Positions 35,353 to 43,963 of a stretch of 64,000 nucleotides of DNA are shown piece after piece; the first letter of the stretch is position 1; each line of letters opens with the position of its first letter. The notes under the pieces are model-generated. The model was not told where the DNA came from. It did no database searches and saw only the letters and a program-made list of their open reading frames with translations. A program made the position numbers and the translations under genes. The stretch is from Rhizobium etli CFN 42 (lineage in GTDB: Bacteria; Pseudomonadota; Alphaproteobacteria; Rhizobiales; Rhizobiaceae): assembly GCF_000092045.1 (NCBI RefSeq), contig NC_007761.1, positions 623,001 to 687,000 on the forward strand. Direction: 5' to 3'.

Positions 35353-36984
35353 ATGCCATCAGATCAGGCTCGTGGAGCGCAGGCAGGTAGCTTGCGCGAC
35401 CGCCTGCGTTTTGCCGGCCTCGATGCCGATCAGTGCGAACTGGTGCGCCGTAACCGGCCGGCCCTTAAAGCGCATCTGAAAGCGGGCCTGCGCGATCTCT
35501 TCCACAGGTTCCAGTCCTATCCCGACGCCGCGCGCAATTTCGAGAGCGACAGACAGGTCGATCGTCTGCAGGATCTGCAGTCCTCCCATTGGGACGTGCT
35601 GACGGATGCGCGCTTCGACAGCCTCTATGCCGAGCGCGTCAAGGTTCTCTCCGACACCGAAAGCAAGATGGGCCTCGACCCGCGCTGGCACGTGGCCGGC
35701 CACGGCGTCATGCTGGAGCATGTCCTTTCCGGTCTCGCCGAAGAGATCGCCGGCCGGCCCCTGCTGCCCTCGGCCAGGCGCCGCACCCGCGAAATTTCCG
35801 ATCTGATGACGGCGATCATCCGCATCGTCATGGTCGACGTGGAAATCGCCGTTTCGCTTCGCTTCAATGCGTTGCGAGCTGCCCAGAGCCGTGCGCTCGC
35901 CGATCAGCGCGCTGGAAGTGAAGCGGAGATCGCCCGGATCTTCGGTGAGGTCATCGAGGGCCTCGCCGACCGCGACCTGACGCGGCGCGCGCCTGTCGAC
36001 GCCGACGGCGCCTATGCCGGGATCGCCGCCGCCCTGAACGACGCCTTGGACGGCCTCCAGGCAGAATTCGCCGCGATGACCGAACGCACTGATAAGGCCG
36101 AGACGGCGACCTCTTCGCTTGCCGGCCAGTCGCGGCAGTTCGCCGGCACGGCGTCCAGCCAGGCCGAGCGGCTGCAGCTTTCCGCCGGTGCCCTTGCCGG
36201 CATTGCCGCAAGCGTGCGCAACGCCGCCGCCGACAGCCGCGCCGCCGAACAGGCGGCCGCCTCGACGCGCGCTGCGGTCGCGCAAAGCGGCGAGGTCGTC
36301 GGCCGCGCGATCAGCGCTATGGCGGACATCGAGCAGTCGGCCGAGAAGATCGGCCAGATCATCGGCGCGATCGACGAGATCGCCTTCCAGACCAATCTTC
36401 TGGCGCTGAATGCCGGCATCGAGGCGGCTCGCGCCGGCGATTCGGGCCGCGGCTTTGCGGTCGTCGCCCAAGAAGTCCGTGCGCTTGCCCAGCGCTCGGC
36501 CGACGCCGCCCGCGAGATCAAGACGCTGGTGACGACGACCAAGGCGCAGGTCGACGCCGGCGTGCAGATGGTCGGACGTACGCAGGATTCGATCGGCAGC
36601 ATCGTGCGGCAGGTCACCGACATCAACGCCGCCATATCAGGCATCGCCACCAGGACCGGCGAGCATGCCGCATGCCTCGACGGCGTGGCGGCCGACGTCA
36701 AAGAGCTCGGCGCAGAGGTGGCCGACAATGCCGGTTTGGCCGAACGCTCCGCCGAAGACGCCGACCACCTCCATACCGTTATTCTTGAGCTCGGCCAGAC
36801 AATTCGCGAATTCCGCATCGCCCGGGAAAATGCGCATTCCGGGCGCTTGGGCTCGGTTCGCGCAACGCCGTCCCGCGGGATCGAAACGGCTGGCCGTCCC
36901 GCGGTCGAAGACGAATACGAAAATGAAGATTTTGGCCTTCCGCAGTCGCTCGCAAGCGTCGGAGGTGGGCGGAATGTTTACTAA
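35353..36984 (+). CDS. icpA: Soluble globin-coupled methyl-accepting chemotaxis protein
   Basis: A 543-residue cytoplasmic receptor without membrane spans. Residues 15-170 form a protoglobin (globin-coupled sensor) domain: the haem-ligand histidine is H79 in LQSSHWDVL, followed by [12 protein letters not shown], the pattern of HemAT. A HAMP-like linker ([19 protein letters not shown]) leads to the MCP signalling domain with tip [20 protein letters not shown] and [13 protein letters not shown]. The C-terminal tail is acidic and has no NWETF-type pentapeptide. ATG 35353 has GAGGCAAG before it. As first gene of the che operon it matches the soluble receptor (IcpA/McpE-type) at this place in rhizobia. 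It should sense oxygen or redox state; haem binding is inferred from H79. Confidence 0.9.
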   Translation: MPSDQARGAQAGSLRDRLRFAGLDADQCELVRRNRPALKAHLKAGLRDLFHRFQSYPDAARNFESDRQVDRLQDLQSSHWDVLTDARFDSLYAERVKVLSDTESKMGLDPRWHVAGHGVMLEHVLSGLAEEIAGRPLLPSARRRTREISDLMTAIIRIVMVDVEIAVSLRFNALRAAQSRALADQRAGSEAEIARIFGEVIEGLADRDLTRRAPVDADGAYAGIAAALNDALDGLQAEFAAMTERTDKAETATSSLAGQSRQFAGTASSQAERLQLSAGALAGIAASVRNAAADSRAAEQAAASTRAAVAQSGEVVGRAISAMADIEQSAEKIGQIIGAIDEIAFQTNLLALNAGIEAARAGDSGRGFAVVAQEVRALAQRSADAAREIKTLVTTTKAQVDAGVQMVGRTQDSIGSIVRQVTDINAAISGIATRTGEHAACLDGVAADVKELGAEVADNAGLAERSAEDADHLHTVILELGQTIREFRIARENAHSGRLGSVRATPSRGIETAGRPAVEDEYENEDFGLPQSLASVGGGRNVY

Positions 36985-37047
36985 CCTATCGGATGATCGC
37001 CGCAGCTCATCTTTTCGGGCCGGGGACAAGGGGACAAGGACAAGCTG

Positions 37048-37344
37048 ATGGTAGCAAAGAAGAGTGGCAAGACGCTGAATTTGGCAGCGGTGCTCGATCT
37101 CAACGAGGCTTCCGCCTTGCGTGAAAAACTTATCTCTCTGAGGGGCAGCGGTCTTTCGATCGACGCATCCGGTGTCGAGCGGGTCGGGGCTCTTTGCGCT
37201 CAGGTCCTGATGGCCGCCGAGAAGACCTGGGAGCAGGACAAGCAGCCGTTCACCTTCTCTAAGGTGTCCGACGCATTTCACAAAACCATGCAGCTGGTTG
37301 GCGTCAATATTGACCACCTGCTTGCCAAGGAGATTCGGCAATGA
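37048..37344 (+). CDS. cheS: CheS, STAS-domain chemotaxis protein
   Basis: A 98-residue STAS (anti-sigma-antagonist-like) domain: LNLAAVLDLNEASALREKLI, then GLSIDASGVERVGALCAQVLMAA and VGVNIDHLL. The serine that is phosphorylated in SpoIIAA-type proteins corresponds to the VERVG position and is not retained as Ser, so it is not a classical phospho-switch. In Sinorhizobium meliloti the gene at this location (CheS) helps CheA drain phosphate from CheY1. The stop overlaps the cheY1 start by four bases (37341-37344), consistent with joint production. In R. leguminosarum the same gene has been called cheX, a different protein from the CheX phosphatase. Confidence 0.85.
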   Translation: MVAKKSGKTLNLAAVLDLNEASALREKLISLRGSGLSIDASGVERVGALCAQVLMAAEKTWEQDKQPFTFSKVSDAFHKTMQLVGVNIDHLLAKEIRQ

Positions 37345-37706
37345 AGAAAAAAGTGCTTACCGTGGATGATTCCCGCACCATCCGAAACATGCTGCTCGTG
37401 ACGCTGAATAATGCCGGTTTCGACACGATTCAGGCGGAAGACGGCGTCGAGGGCCTCGAGGTTCTCGAAGAGTCCAATCCTGACGTGATCGTGACCGACA
37501 TCAACATGCCGCGCCTCGACGGGTTCGGCTTCATCGAAGGTGTGCGCCGCAACGAGAAGTATCGGGCGATCCCGATCCTGGTCCTGACGACCGAGAGCGA
37601 CGCGGAAAAGAAGAACCGTGCCCGCCAGGCCGGCGCCACGGGATGGATCGTCAAGCCTTTCGATCCGGCCAAGCTGATCGATGCAATTGAGCGCGTAACC
37701 GCTTAA
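37341..37706 (+). CDS. cheY1: Chemotaxis response regulator CheY1
   Basis: A 121-residue CheY. Acidic pair VDDSRT, acceptor D53 in VTDINMPRLDG, threonine in VLTTESDAE and lysine in WIVKPFDP (about K104) are all present. In rhizobia with two CheY proteins, CheY1 acts mainly as a phosphate sink for CheY2; that role is from established work on S. meliloti. It sits between cheS (four-base overlap) and cheA (17-base gap). Confidence 0.93.
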   Translation: MKKKVLTVDDSRTIRNMLLVTLNNAGFDTIQAEDGVEGLEVLEESNPDVIVTDINMPRLDGFGFIEGVRRNEKYRAIPILVLTTESDAEKKNRARQAGATGWIVKPFDPAKLIDAIERVTA

Positions 37707-37723
37707 ACCCAGGATTTGCTCCT

Positions 37724-40006
37724 ATGGATATGAACGAAATCAAAGAGATCTTTTTCCAGGAGTGCGAGGAACAGCTCGCCGAGCTGGAATCCGGTCTTCT
37801 GAAAATGAACGATGGCGATCGCGATCCGGAAACCGTCAATGCGGTGTTCCGTGCCGTGCATTCGATCAAGGGGGGCGCCGGCGCCTTCGGCCTTGATGAT
37901 CTCGTAGCCTTCGCCCATGTTTTCGAGACCACTCTCGATTGCGTTCGCTCCAACAAGCTCGAGCCGACCCAGGATGTCCTGAAGGTGATGCTGAAGTCGG
38001 CCGACGTGCTCGCCGACCTGACCAATGCCGCGCGCGACGGCGGCAGTGTCGATGAAAGCCGCAGCCGTGGTCTCGTCAAGGAGCTCGAGGCGCTGGCCAA
38101 TGGCGAGCTGCCGTCTCCTTCGGCCGAACCGCCTGCGCCCAAGGCCGCCGCAAAGGCGGCTCCGGCCGCTCCTGCGCCGGCCGCCAAGCCGACTGACGAC
38201 AGCGGCTTCCAGCCGATCCCCTTTTCCTTCGACGATTTCGGCGATGAGGACGGCGCAGAGACCGGTCTGCCGGCCTACGAGATCACCTTCAAGCCGCGCC
38301 ACGAACTCTATTCGAAGGGTAATGACGCCACCCTGCTGCTACGCGACCTTTCGCGCCTCGGCGAAATGACGATCTATTGCAATATGGATGAGCTGCCCGG
38401 TCTCGAGGAGCTCGATCCGGAGGCTGCCTATTTCTTCTGGAACATCACGATCAAGACCGACAAGGGTGAAGACGCCATCCGAACCGTCTTCGAATTCGCT
38501 GAATGGGATTGCGACCTCACGGTAAAGCCAGTCGAGGAAGCAAGCGCCGGCGTGACCGGCAATGAGGAACTGCCGATGGTGCCGGTTCCCTTCGACCTGT
38601 CGATCCTGGACGAAACCGACGCAGCGGAAGCCGTTTCCGCGGCACGGTCCGAAGACACGGCCGCTGCCGTTGCTGCCGCCGAGACCGCTTCCAATGTCAC
38701 GCAGATGGCGGCCGCCGCCGCTCGCGTCGAAAAGAAGGAATCGGCCGCCGCCGCAGCCGCCGCGGCCAATGCCGCCGCCCAGAACAACGCCGCCGGCGCC
38801 GGCCAGACGATCCGCGTCGATCTCGATCGCGTCGACCGTCTCATCAACCTCGTTGGCGAATTGGTCATCAACCAGGCGATGCTGTCGCAGAGCGTCATCG
38901 AGAACGACACAACCGGCACGTCTTCGATCAACATGGGTCTCGAGGAGCTGCAGCAGCTCACCCGCGAGATCCAGGATTCGGTCATGGCGATCCGCGCCCA
39001 GCCGGTCAAGCCGGTCTTCCAGCGCATGTCGCGTATCGTCCGCGAAATCGCCGACATGACTGGCAAGTCGATCCGCCTCATTACCGAAGGTGAGAATACC
39101 GAAGTCGACAAGACGGTCATCGACAAGCTGGCCGAGCCGCTGACCCACATGATCCGCAATGCCGTCGACCACGGCATCGAAACGCCGGAAAAGCGGGCTG
39201 CCGCCGGCAAGAACACCGAAGGCACGGTGCGCCTCACCGCCAAGCACCGCTCGGGACGCATTCTGATCGAGCTTGCCGACGACGGCGCCGGCATCAACCG
39301 CGAAAAGGTCCGCCAGAAGGCGATCGACAATGACCTGATCCCGGCCGACGCGAACCTGTCGGACGAGGAAATCGACAACCTGATCTTCCTGCCGGGCTTC
39401 TCGACGGCCGACAAGATCTCCGACATATCAGGCCGCGGCGTCGGCATGGACGTCGTCAAGCGCTCGATCCAGGCGCTCGGCGGTCGCATCAACATCACGT
39501 CCAAGCCGGGCCACGGCTCGGTCTTCACCATGAGCCTGCCGCTGACGCTCGCCGTTCTCGACGGCATGGTGGTCACTGTCGCCGGCCAGACGCTGGTCGT
39601 GCCGCTGACCGCGATCGTCGAAACCCTGCAGCCGGAAGCTGCCGCGATCCACTCCTTCGGCGCCAACCACCGGCTGATCTCGATCCGCAACTCGTTCTGC
39701 CCACTGGTCGATGTCGGCCGCATCCTGAACTTCCGGGCAACCCAGGCCAACCCCGTCGAAGGTGTGGCGCTCCTGGTGGAATCGGAGGGCGGCGGCCAGC
39801 GCGCCCTGATGGTCGATGCCATCCAGGGTCAGCGCCAGGTGGTCATCAAGAGCCTGGAGGCCAACTACACCCATGTGCCCGGCATCGCCGCCGCCACCAT
39901 TCTCGGCGACGGCCGCGTGGCTCTCATCCTTGATGTCGACGCGGTGGTCGGCGCCTCGCGCGGCCACTCGCTCAAAGCGGAAATGTCGTTAGCAGCGGTA
40001 GGGTAA
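37724..40006 (+). CDS. cheA: Chemotaxis histidine kinase CheA
   Basis: A 760-residue kinase with domains P1 to P5. P1 (Hpt) carries the phospho-acceptor H46 in AVHSIKGGAGAFG. A long Pro/Ala-rich linker with a second helical region spans residues 130-360 (including AAAAAAANAAAQNN). P3 dimerisation starts around TIRVDLDRVDRLINLVGELVINQ, P4 ATPase has RNAVDHGIETPEKR, DDGAGINREKV and GRGVGMDVVKRSI, and P5 couples to CheW (LTLAVLDGMVVTV onward). It takes signals from the soluble globin receptor and other MCPs and phosphorylates CheY1, CheY2 and CheB. No kinase motif is missing. Confidence 0.96.
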   Translation: MDMNEIKEIFFQECEEQLAELESGLLKMNDGDRDPETVNAVFRAVHSIKGGAGAFGLDDLVAFAHVFETTLDCVRSNKLEPTQDVLKVMLKSADVLADLTNAARDGGSVDESRSRGLVKELEALANGELPSPSAEPPAPKAAAKAAPAAPAPAAKPTDDSGFQPIPFSFDDFGDEDGAETGLPAYEITFKPRHELYSKGNDATLLLRDLSRLGEMTIYCNMDELPGLEELDPEAAYFFWNITIKTDKGEDAIRTVFEFAEWDCDLTVKPVEEASAGVTGNEELPMVPVPFDLSILDETDAAEAVSAARSEDTAAAVAAAETASNVTQMAAAAARVEKKESAAAAAAAANAAAQNNAAGAGQTIRVDLDRVDRLINLVGELVINQAMLSQSVIENDTTGTSSINMGLEELQQLTREIQDSVMAIRAQPVKPVFQRMSRIVREIADMTGKSIRLITEGENTEVDKTVIDKLAEPLTHMIRNAVDHGIETPEKRAAAGKNTEGTVRLTAKHRSGRILIELADDGAGINREKVRQKAIDNDLIPADANLSDEEIDNLIFLPGFSTADKISDISGRGVGMDVVKRSIQALGGRINITSKPGHGSVFTMSLPLTLAVLDGMVVTVAGQTLVVPLTAIVETLQPEAAAIHSFGANHRLISIRNSFCPLVDVGRILNFRATQANPVEGVALLVESEGGGQRALMVDAIQGQRQVVIKSLEANYTHVPGIAAATILGDGRVALILDVDAVVGASRGHSLKAEMSLAAVG

Positions 40007-40009
40007 GGA

Positions 40010-40477
40010 ATGTCGTACGCTGTAAAAAGTCTGAACCAGGGGGATCGCGAGCTGATCGCGTTCCGCATCGGAGATCAGGAATTTTGCGTGAACATCATGT
40101 CGGTTCGCGAAATCCGGGGCTGGACCCCCGCGACCGCGATGCCGCACTCACCTGCCTATATGCTGGGGGTCATCAACCTACGCGGCGCGGTGCTGCCGAT
40201 CATCGATCTTGCTGCTCGGCTCGGCATGAAGCCGGCCGATCCGACTGCCCGTCACGTCATCATCGTCGCCCAGGTCCGTCGTAAAGTCGTCGGCCTCCTG
40301 GTCGACGCCGTCTCCGACATTCTGACGGTGACCGACGAGATCATTCAGCCGACGCCCGAAATCTCCTCCGACCTCGAGCGCCAGTTTGCCCGGGGCATTC
40401 TCGCCATCGACAAGCGCATGATCTGCCTGATCGAACTCGAAGCCCTCTTTTCTGAGACCGAAAGCGAAGCCGCATGA
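40010..40477 (+). CDS. cheW: Chemotaxis coupling protein CheW
   Basis: A 155-residue CheW-like domain: [25 protein letters not shown] at the start, [21 protein letters not shown] in the middle and [19 protein letters not shown] at the end. It bridges receptors and CheA P5. Three bases separate it from cheA, and it overlaps cheR by four bases. Confidence 0.96.
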   Translation: MSYAVKSLNQGDRELIAFRIGDQEFCVNIMSVREIRGWTPATAMPHSPAYMLGVINLRGAVLPIIDLAARLGMKPADPTARHVIIVAQVRRKVVGLLVDAVSDILTVTDEIIQPTPEISSDLERQFARGILAIDKRMICLIELEALFSETESEAA

Positions 40478-41382
40478 GTGCAATGGGTGCGAAAGATCAG
40501 AGGCAGGGAGCTGATGAGGTGCTGGCGAGCGGAGAATATCCGCTGACGCGCCGCGACCTCACGGAAATCGCCGCAATGATCTACTCGGATGCCGGCATCT
40601 TCCTCAACGAGACCAAGGCCTCACTCGTCTATTCGCGTCTGTCGAAGCACATCCGCAATCTCGGCCTGTCGGGTTTCCGGGAATATTGCGAACTCGTCGC
40701 TTCGCCGGCCGGTGCCGCGGCGCGGCGCGAAATGCTCTCGCATCTGACGACCAATTTCACCCGCTTCTTCCGCGAGAACCATCATTTCGAGCATCTGCGC
40801 GACCATGTTCTGCCGGAGCTTCTGCAGCGGGCGAGATCGGGCGGCAGGGTACGCATCTGGTCGGCTGCTTCGTCCGACGGGCAAGAACCCTATTCGATCG
40901 CGCTGACCGTGCTGTCGCTGATGCCGAATGTCGCCGATTACGACTTCAAGATCCTGGCGACGGACATCGATCCGAAAATCCTCGCCATCGCCCGGGCCGG
41001 CGCTTACGACGAGAGCGCGCTCGAAACCGTCTCGCCGGCCATGCGCAAGCAATGGTTCAGCGAAGTCGAGGTGCAGGGCCGGCGCAAGTTCCAGGTCGAC
41101 GACCGCGTCAAGCGGCTGATCACCTACAACGAGCTGAACCTGATGGCGCAATGGCCGTTCAAGGGCAAGTTCGACGTCATCTTCTGCCGCAACGTCGTCA
41201 TCTATTTCGACGAGCCGACGCAGATGAAGATATGGCAGCGTTTCGCCGGTTTGCTGCCGGAGGGCGGCCATCTCTATATCGGCCATTCCGAGCGTGTCTC
41301 GGGCGAGGCGAAACACGTCTTCGACAATATCGGCATCACGACCTATCGCTACACGACCAAGGGTCTCGGGAGGAAGGCATGA
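40474..41382 (+). CDS. cheR: Chemotaxis methyltransferase CheR
   Basis: A 302-residue SAM-dependent methyltransferase for receptor glutamates. The all-helical N-terminal domain has [15 protein letters not shown], and the catalytic domain has [19 protein letters not shown] (SAM motif), [11 protein letters not shown] and [13 protein letters not shown]. Length is usual. It overlaps cheW by four bases at the start and cheB by four at the end (ATGA). Confidence 0.96.
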   Translation: MSAMGAKDQRQGADEVLASGEYPLTRRDLTEIAAMIYSDAGIFLNETKASLVYSRLSKHIRNLGLSGFREYCELVASPAGAAARREMLSHLTTNFTRFFRENHHFEHLRDHVLPELLQRARSGGRVRIWSAASSDGQEPYSIALTVLSLMPNVADYDFKILATDIDPKILAIARAGAYDESALETVSPAMRKQWFSEVEVQGRRKFQVDDRVKRLITYNELNLMAQWPFKGKFDVIFCRNVVIYFDEPTQMKIWQRFAGLLPEGGHLYIGHSERVSGEAKHVFDNIGITTYRYTTKGLGRKA

Positions 41383-42422
41383 GCGCTCCGGCACGGGTTC
41401 TCGTTGTTGACGACTCGCCGACCATGCGGGGTTTGATTACCGCGGTCCTGAGCTCCGACCCGGAAGTCAGCGTCATCGGCCAGGCCGGCGACGCGCTGGA
41501 AGCGCGCGAAGCGATCAAGCGGCTGAATCCCGACGTCGTGACACTCGACATCGAGATGCCGAACATGAACGGCCTCGATTTCCTTGAAAAGATCATGACG
41601 CTGCGGCCGATGCCGGTGATCATGGTCTCGACGATGACGCATCGCGGCGCCGAAGCGACGCTTGCGGCGCTTGAGATCGGCGCCTTCGATTGCGTCGGCA
41701 AGCCGGGTCCCGGCGAACACAGGCCGTTCGGCGATCTCGCCGAGAAGGTCAAGGCGGCCGCGCGCACGCAGCGTCAGTTCTCCCAACCGGCGGCCGCCGT
41801 CGCGCCCCCGCCTTCCGTCGCCGATTTCCGCGTCGGCCGTAAGATCGTCGCGATCGGCTCGTCGACCGGCGGCGTCGAGGCGCTGATCGCCGTACTGCAG
41901 AAATTCCCGGCAAATTGCCCGCCGACCGTCATCACTCAGCATATGCCGCCCACCTTCACCAAGAGTTTCGCCGAACGGCTAAACCGTCTCTGCGCGCCGG
42001 TCGTGCAGGAAGCGACCGACGGCGCCCGTCTCGAGATCGGCAAGATCTACCTGGCGCCGGGCGGCGAACGCCATCTCCAGGTCAGCGGCGGGTCCGCGCC
42101 ATGCTGCCGTCTCGTCGACCGGGCGCCCGTCAACGGTCACCGCCCGTCCGTGGACGTGCTCTTTGATTCGGTCGCGGAACTCGCAGGCCGCAATGCCGTC
42201 GGCGTGATTCTGACCGGAATGGGCCGAGATGGCGCCGCCGGATTGTTGAAAATGCGCCACGCGGGCGCCAGAACGCTCGGCCAGACCGAAAAAACCTGCG
42301 TCGTTTACGGAATGCCAAGGGTTGCTCACGAACTTGGCGCCGTCGAGCAGCAGCTGCCACTGACTGCCATCGGTGAAGAGATATTGAAGTTGACAGCCGC
42401 CCGAAAGGAAGGGACCGAATAA
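41379..42422 (+). CDS. cheB: Chemotaxis methylesterase/glutaminase CheB
   Basis: A 347-residue protein. The N-terminal receiver has [10 protein letters not shown] and acceptor D57 in [11 protein letters not shown]. The C-terminal methylesterase has catalytic serine in [11 protein letters not shown], histidine in [10 protein letters not shown] and aspartate in [11 protein letters not shown]. CheA-P activates it to demethylate receptors. ATG 41379 overlaps the cheR stop; its stop directly abuts the cheY2 start. Confidence 0.96.
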   Translation: MSAPARVLVVDDSPTMRGLITAVLSSDPEVSVIGQAGDALEAREAIKRLNPDVVTLDIEMPNMNGLDFLEKIMTLRPMPVIMVSTMTHRGAEATLAALEIGAFDCVGKPGPGEHRPFGDLAEKVKAAARTQRQFSQPAAAVAPPPSVADFRVGRKIVAIGSSTGGVEALIAVLQKFPANCPPTVITQHMPPTFTKSFAERLNRLCAPVVQEATDGARLEIGKIYLAPGGERHLQVSGGSAPCCRLVDRAPVNGHRPSVDVLFDSVAELAGRNAVGVILTGMGRDGAAGLLKMRHAGARTLGQTEKTCVVYGMPRVAHELGAVEQQLPLTAIGEEILKLTAARKEGTE

Positions 42423-42812
42423 ATGTCGATCGCGGAGAAAATCAAAGTTCTGATCGTCGATGATCAGGTAACGAGCCGGTTGCTGCTCAGCGACGCGCTG
42501 ACCCAGCTCGGTTTCAAGCAGATCACATCCGCAGGTGACGGCGAGCAGGGCATGAAGATCATGACCGAGCAGCCGCACCACCTGGTGATCTCCGATTTCA
42601 ACATGCCGAAGATGGATGGCATCGGCTTCCTTCAGGCCGTGCGCACCAACCCGAACACCAAGAAGGCGGCCTTCATCATCCTCACCGCTCAGGGCGATCG
42701 CGCGCTGGTGCAGAGGGCGGCCCAGCTCGGCGCCAACAACGTGCTCGCCAAGCCGTTTACGATCGAGAAGATGAAAGCGGCTATCGAAGCCGTGTTTGGA
42801 GCTCTGAAATGA
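42423..42812 (+). CDS. cheY2: Chemotaxis response regulator CheY2
   Basis: A 129-residue CheY with IVDDQVTSR, acceptor D58 in [21 protein letters not shown] and the lysine in [11 protein letters not shown]. In S. meliloti the corresponding CheY2 binds the motor and slows rotation. It begins at the base after the cheB stop and overlaps cheD by four bases. Confidence 0.93.
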
Positions 42813-43363
42813 TCGTTGAGGGGGCAGCCCGCCGCGTGCACATCATTCAAGGCGAGTACAAGGTTCTGAGCGATCCGAATGCGGTCCTCTCGACCATTCT
42901 CGGCTCGTGCGTGGCTGCGTGCCTCAGAGATCCCGTTGCCGGCGTCGGCGGGATGAACCACTTTCTTCTGCCCGGTTCGGCGACGTCGCCGGCCTCAGGT
43001 GGCGATGCCACACGCTACGGCGTGCATCTGATGGAACTGCTGATCAACGGTCTCCTGAAGCAGGGCGCCCGGCGCGACCGGCTGGAGGCAAAGATCTTCG
43101 GCGGCGCAAAGACGATCTCGACTTTCTCCAACGTCGGTGAGCAGAATGCGGCGTTCGCCATGCAGTTTCTGAGGGATGAAGGCATTCCGGTGGTCGGCTC
43201 CTCCACAGGCGGAGAGCATGGGCGCAAGCTCGAATATTGGCCGGTCTCCGGTCGGGCCCGGCAATACCCCTTGACCGGCGCCGAAACGCAGAGAACCGTC
43301 GCTCTCGAGCAGCGTCCTGCCGCTCCGCAGAAGCCCGCCGAAACCAGTATCGAATTTTTTTGA
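42809..43363 (+). CDS. cheD: Chemoreceptor glutamine deamidase CheD
   Basis: A 184-residue CheD. Catalytic cysteine C34 lies in [13 protein letters not shown] and histidine H51 in [10 protein letters not shown], with KIFGGAKTI further on. It deamidates receptor glutamines and in some systems stimulates CheC; no cheC is present here. It overlaps cheY2 by four bases; cheT follows after 16 bases. Confidence 0.94.
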
Positions 43364-43379
43364 GGGCGAGGATTTTGAT

Positions 43380-43769
43380 ATGACATTTACTCCGGTGATG
43401 GAGCCGCCCGCGCCTGTCGAAGCGCTGAGCGACCTCCTGATGCGCATCGTTTCGGAGCTCCACGATGTGGCCTACCTGATCGAGCGCATCGAGCCGCAGC
43501 TTCTCGATCTCGGTGGCGCTGAAATTCTGAACTCGCCGGACGCCATGAAGGTCATGCAGGGCATCGATCTGGCCGTGCAGAAGTCACGCGGTCTTGCCGA
43601 ATTCATCGACACCATCACCGGCGAAATCCCGCTTGGCTGGACGGTCGATGTCGCGACCGCGCTCAGCCTCGTCAAGCTGGCGGAGATGCAGAAGGCGCTG
43701 GGCGGCTCCACGCGCCACGGTCATTCGCAGCCGCTGAGCAAGGCCGCTGGCGACTTCGACTTCTTCTGA
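43380..43769 (+). CDS. cheT: CheT, CheZ-like chemotaxis protein
   Basis: A 129-residue, mostly helical protein at the end of the che operon, the place of cheT in rhizobia. It contains DLAVQ (D63 to Q67), matching the DxxxQ motif that CheZ uses to dephosphorylate CheY-P, on a helix flanked by DAMKVMQGI and KSRGLAEFID. The C-terminus ends SKAAGDFDFF, an aromatic acidic tail like the CheY-binding peptide of CheZ. I recall work in S. meliloti assigning CheT a role in signal termination and adaptation. Phosphatase activity here is inferred from the motif. Confidence 0.82.
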   Translation: MTFTPVMEPPAPVEALSDLLMRIVSELHDVAYLIERIEPQLLDLGGAEILNSPDAMKVMQGIDLAVQKSRGLAEFIDTITGEIPLGWTVDVATALSLVKLAEMQKALGGSTRHGHSQPLSKAAGDFDFF

Positions 43770-43963
43770 AGCGCAGTTTTTCAACGCCCTTTCCGCGCCT
43801 CAGGTCCTTTTCACGCACGTCGTTCTCGCAAAACCGCTGAGCGACACGCTCCAGCCCTTCGCTCTCGCGCGCTCCTCACGAAACGCTCGCACAAGTTTCG
43901 CCGATTATTCGTCGGATGAGGCAATAAGCCTCCTTTGTCTTTGACGGATCGTGCGAGAACAGA

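Noticed and set aside
38339..39822. Two long minus-strand frames opposite cheA
   Set aside because: CheA is complete on the plus strand with all kinase motifs; the reverse frames have Arg/Ser- or Asp/Val-rich compositional sequence only.
43918..43942. GAGGC-aataa-GCCTC hairpin as a terminator between cheT and fliF
   Set aside because: Only five base pairs and a broken T-run (CTTTGTCTTT) 22 bases before fliF; too weak to call.
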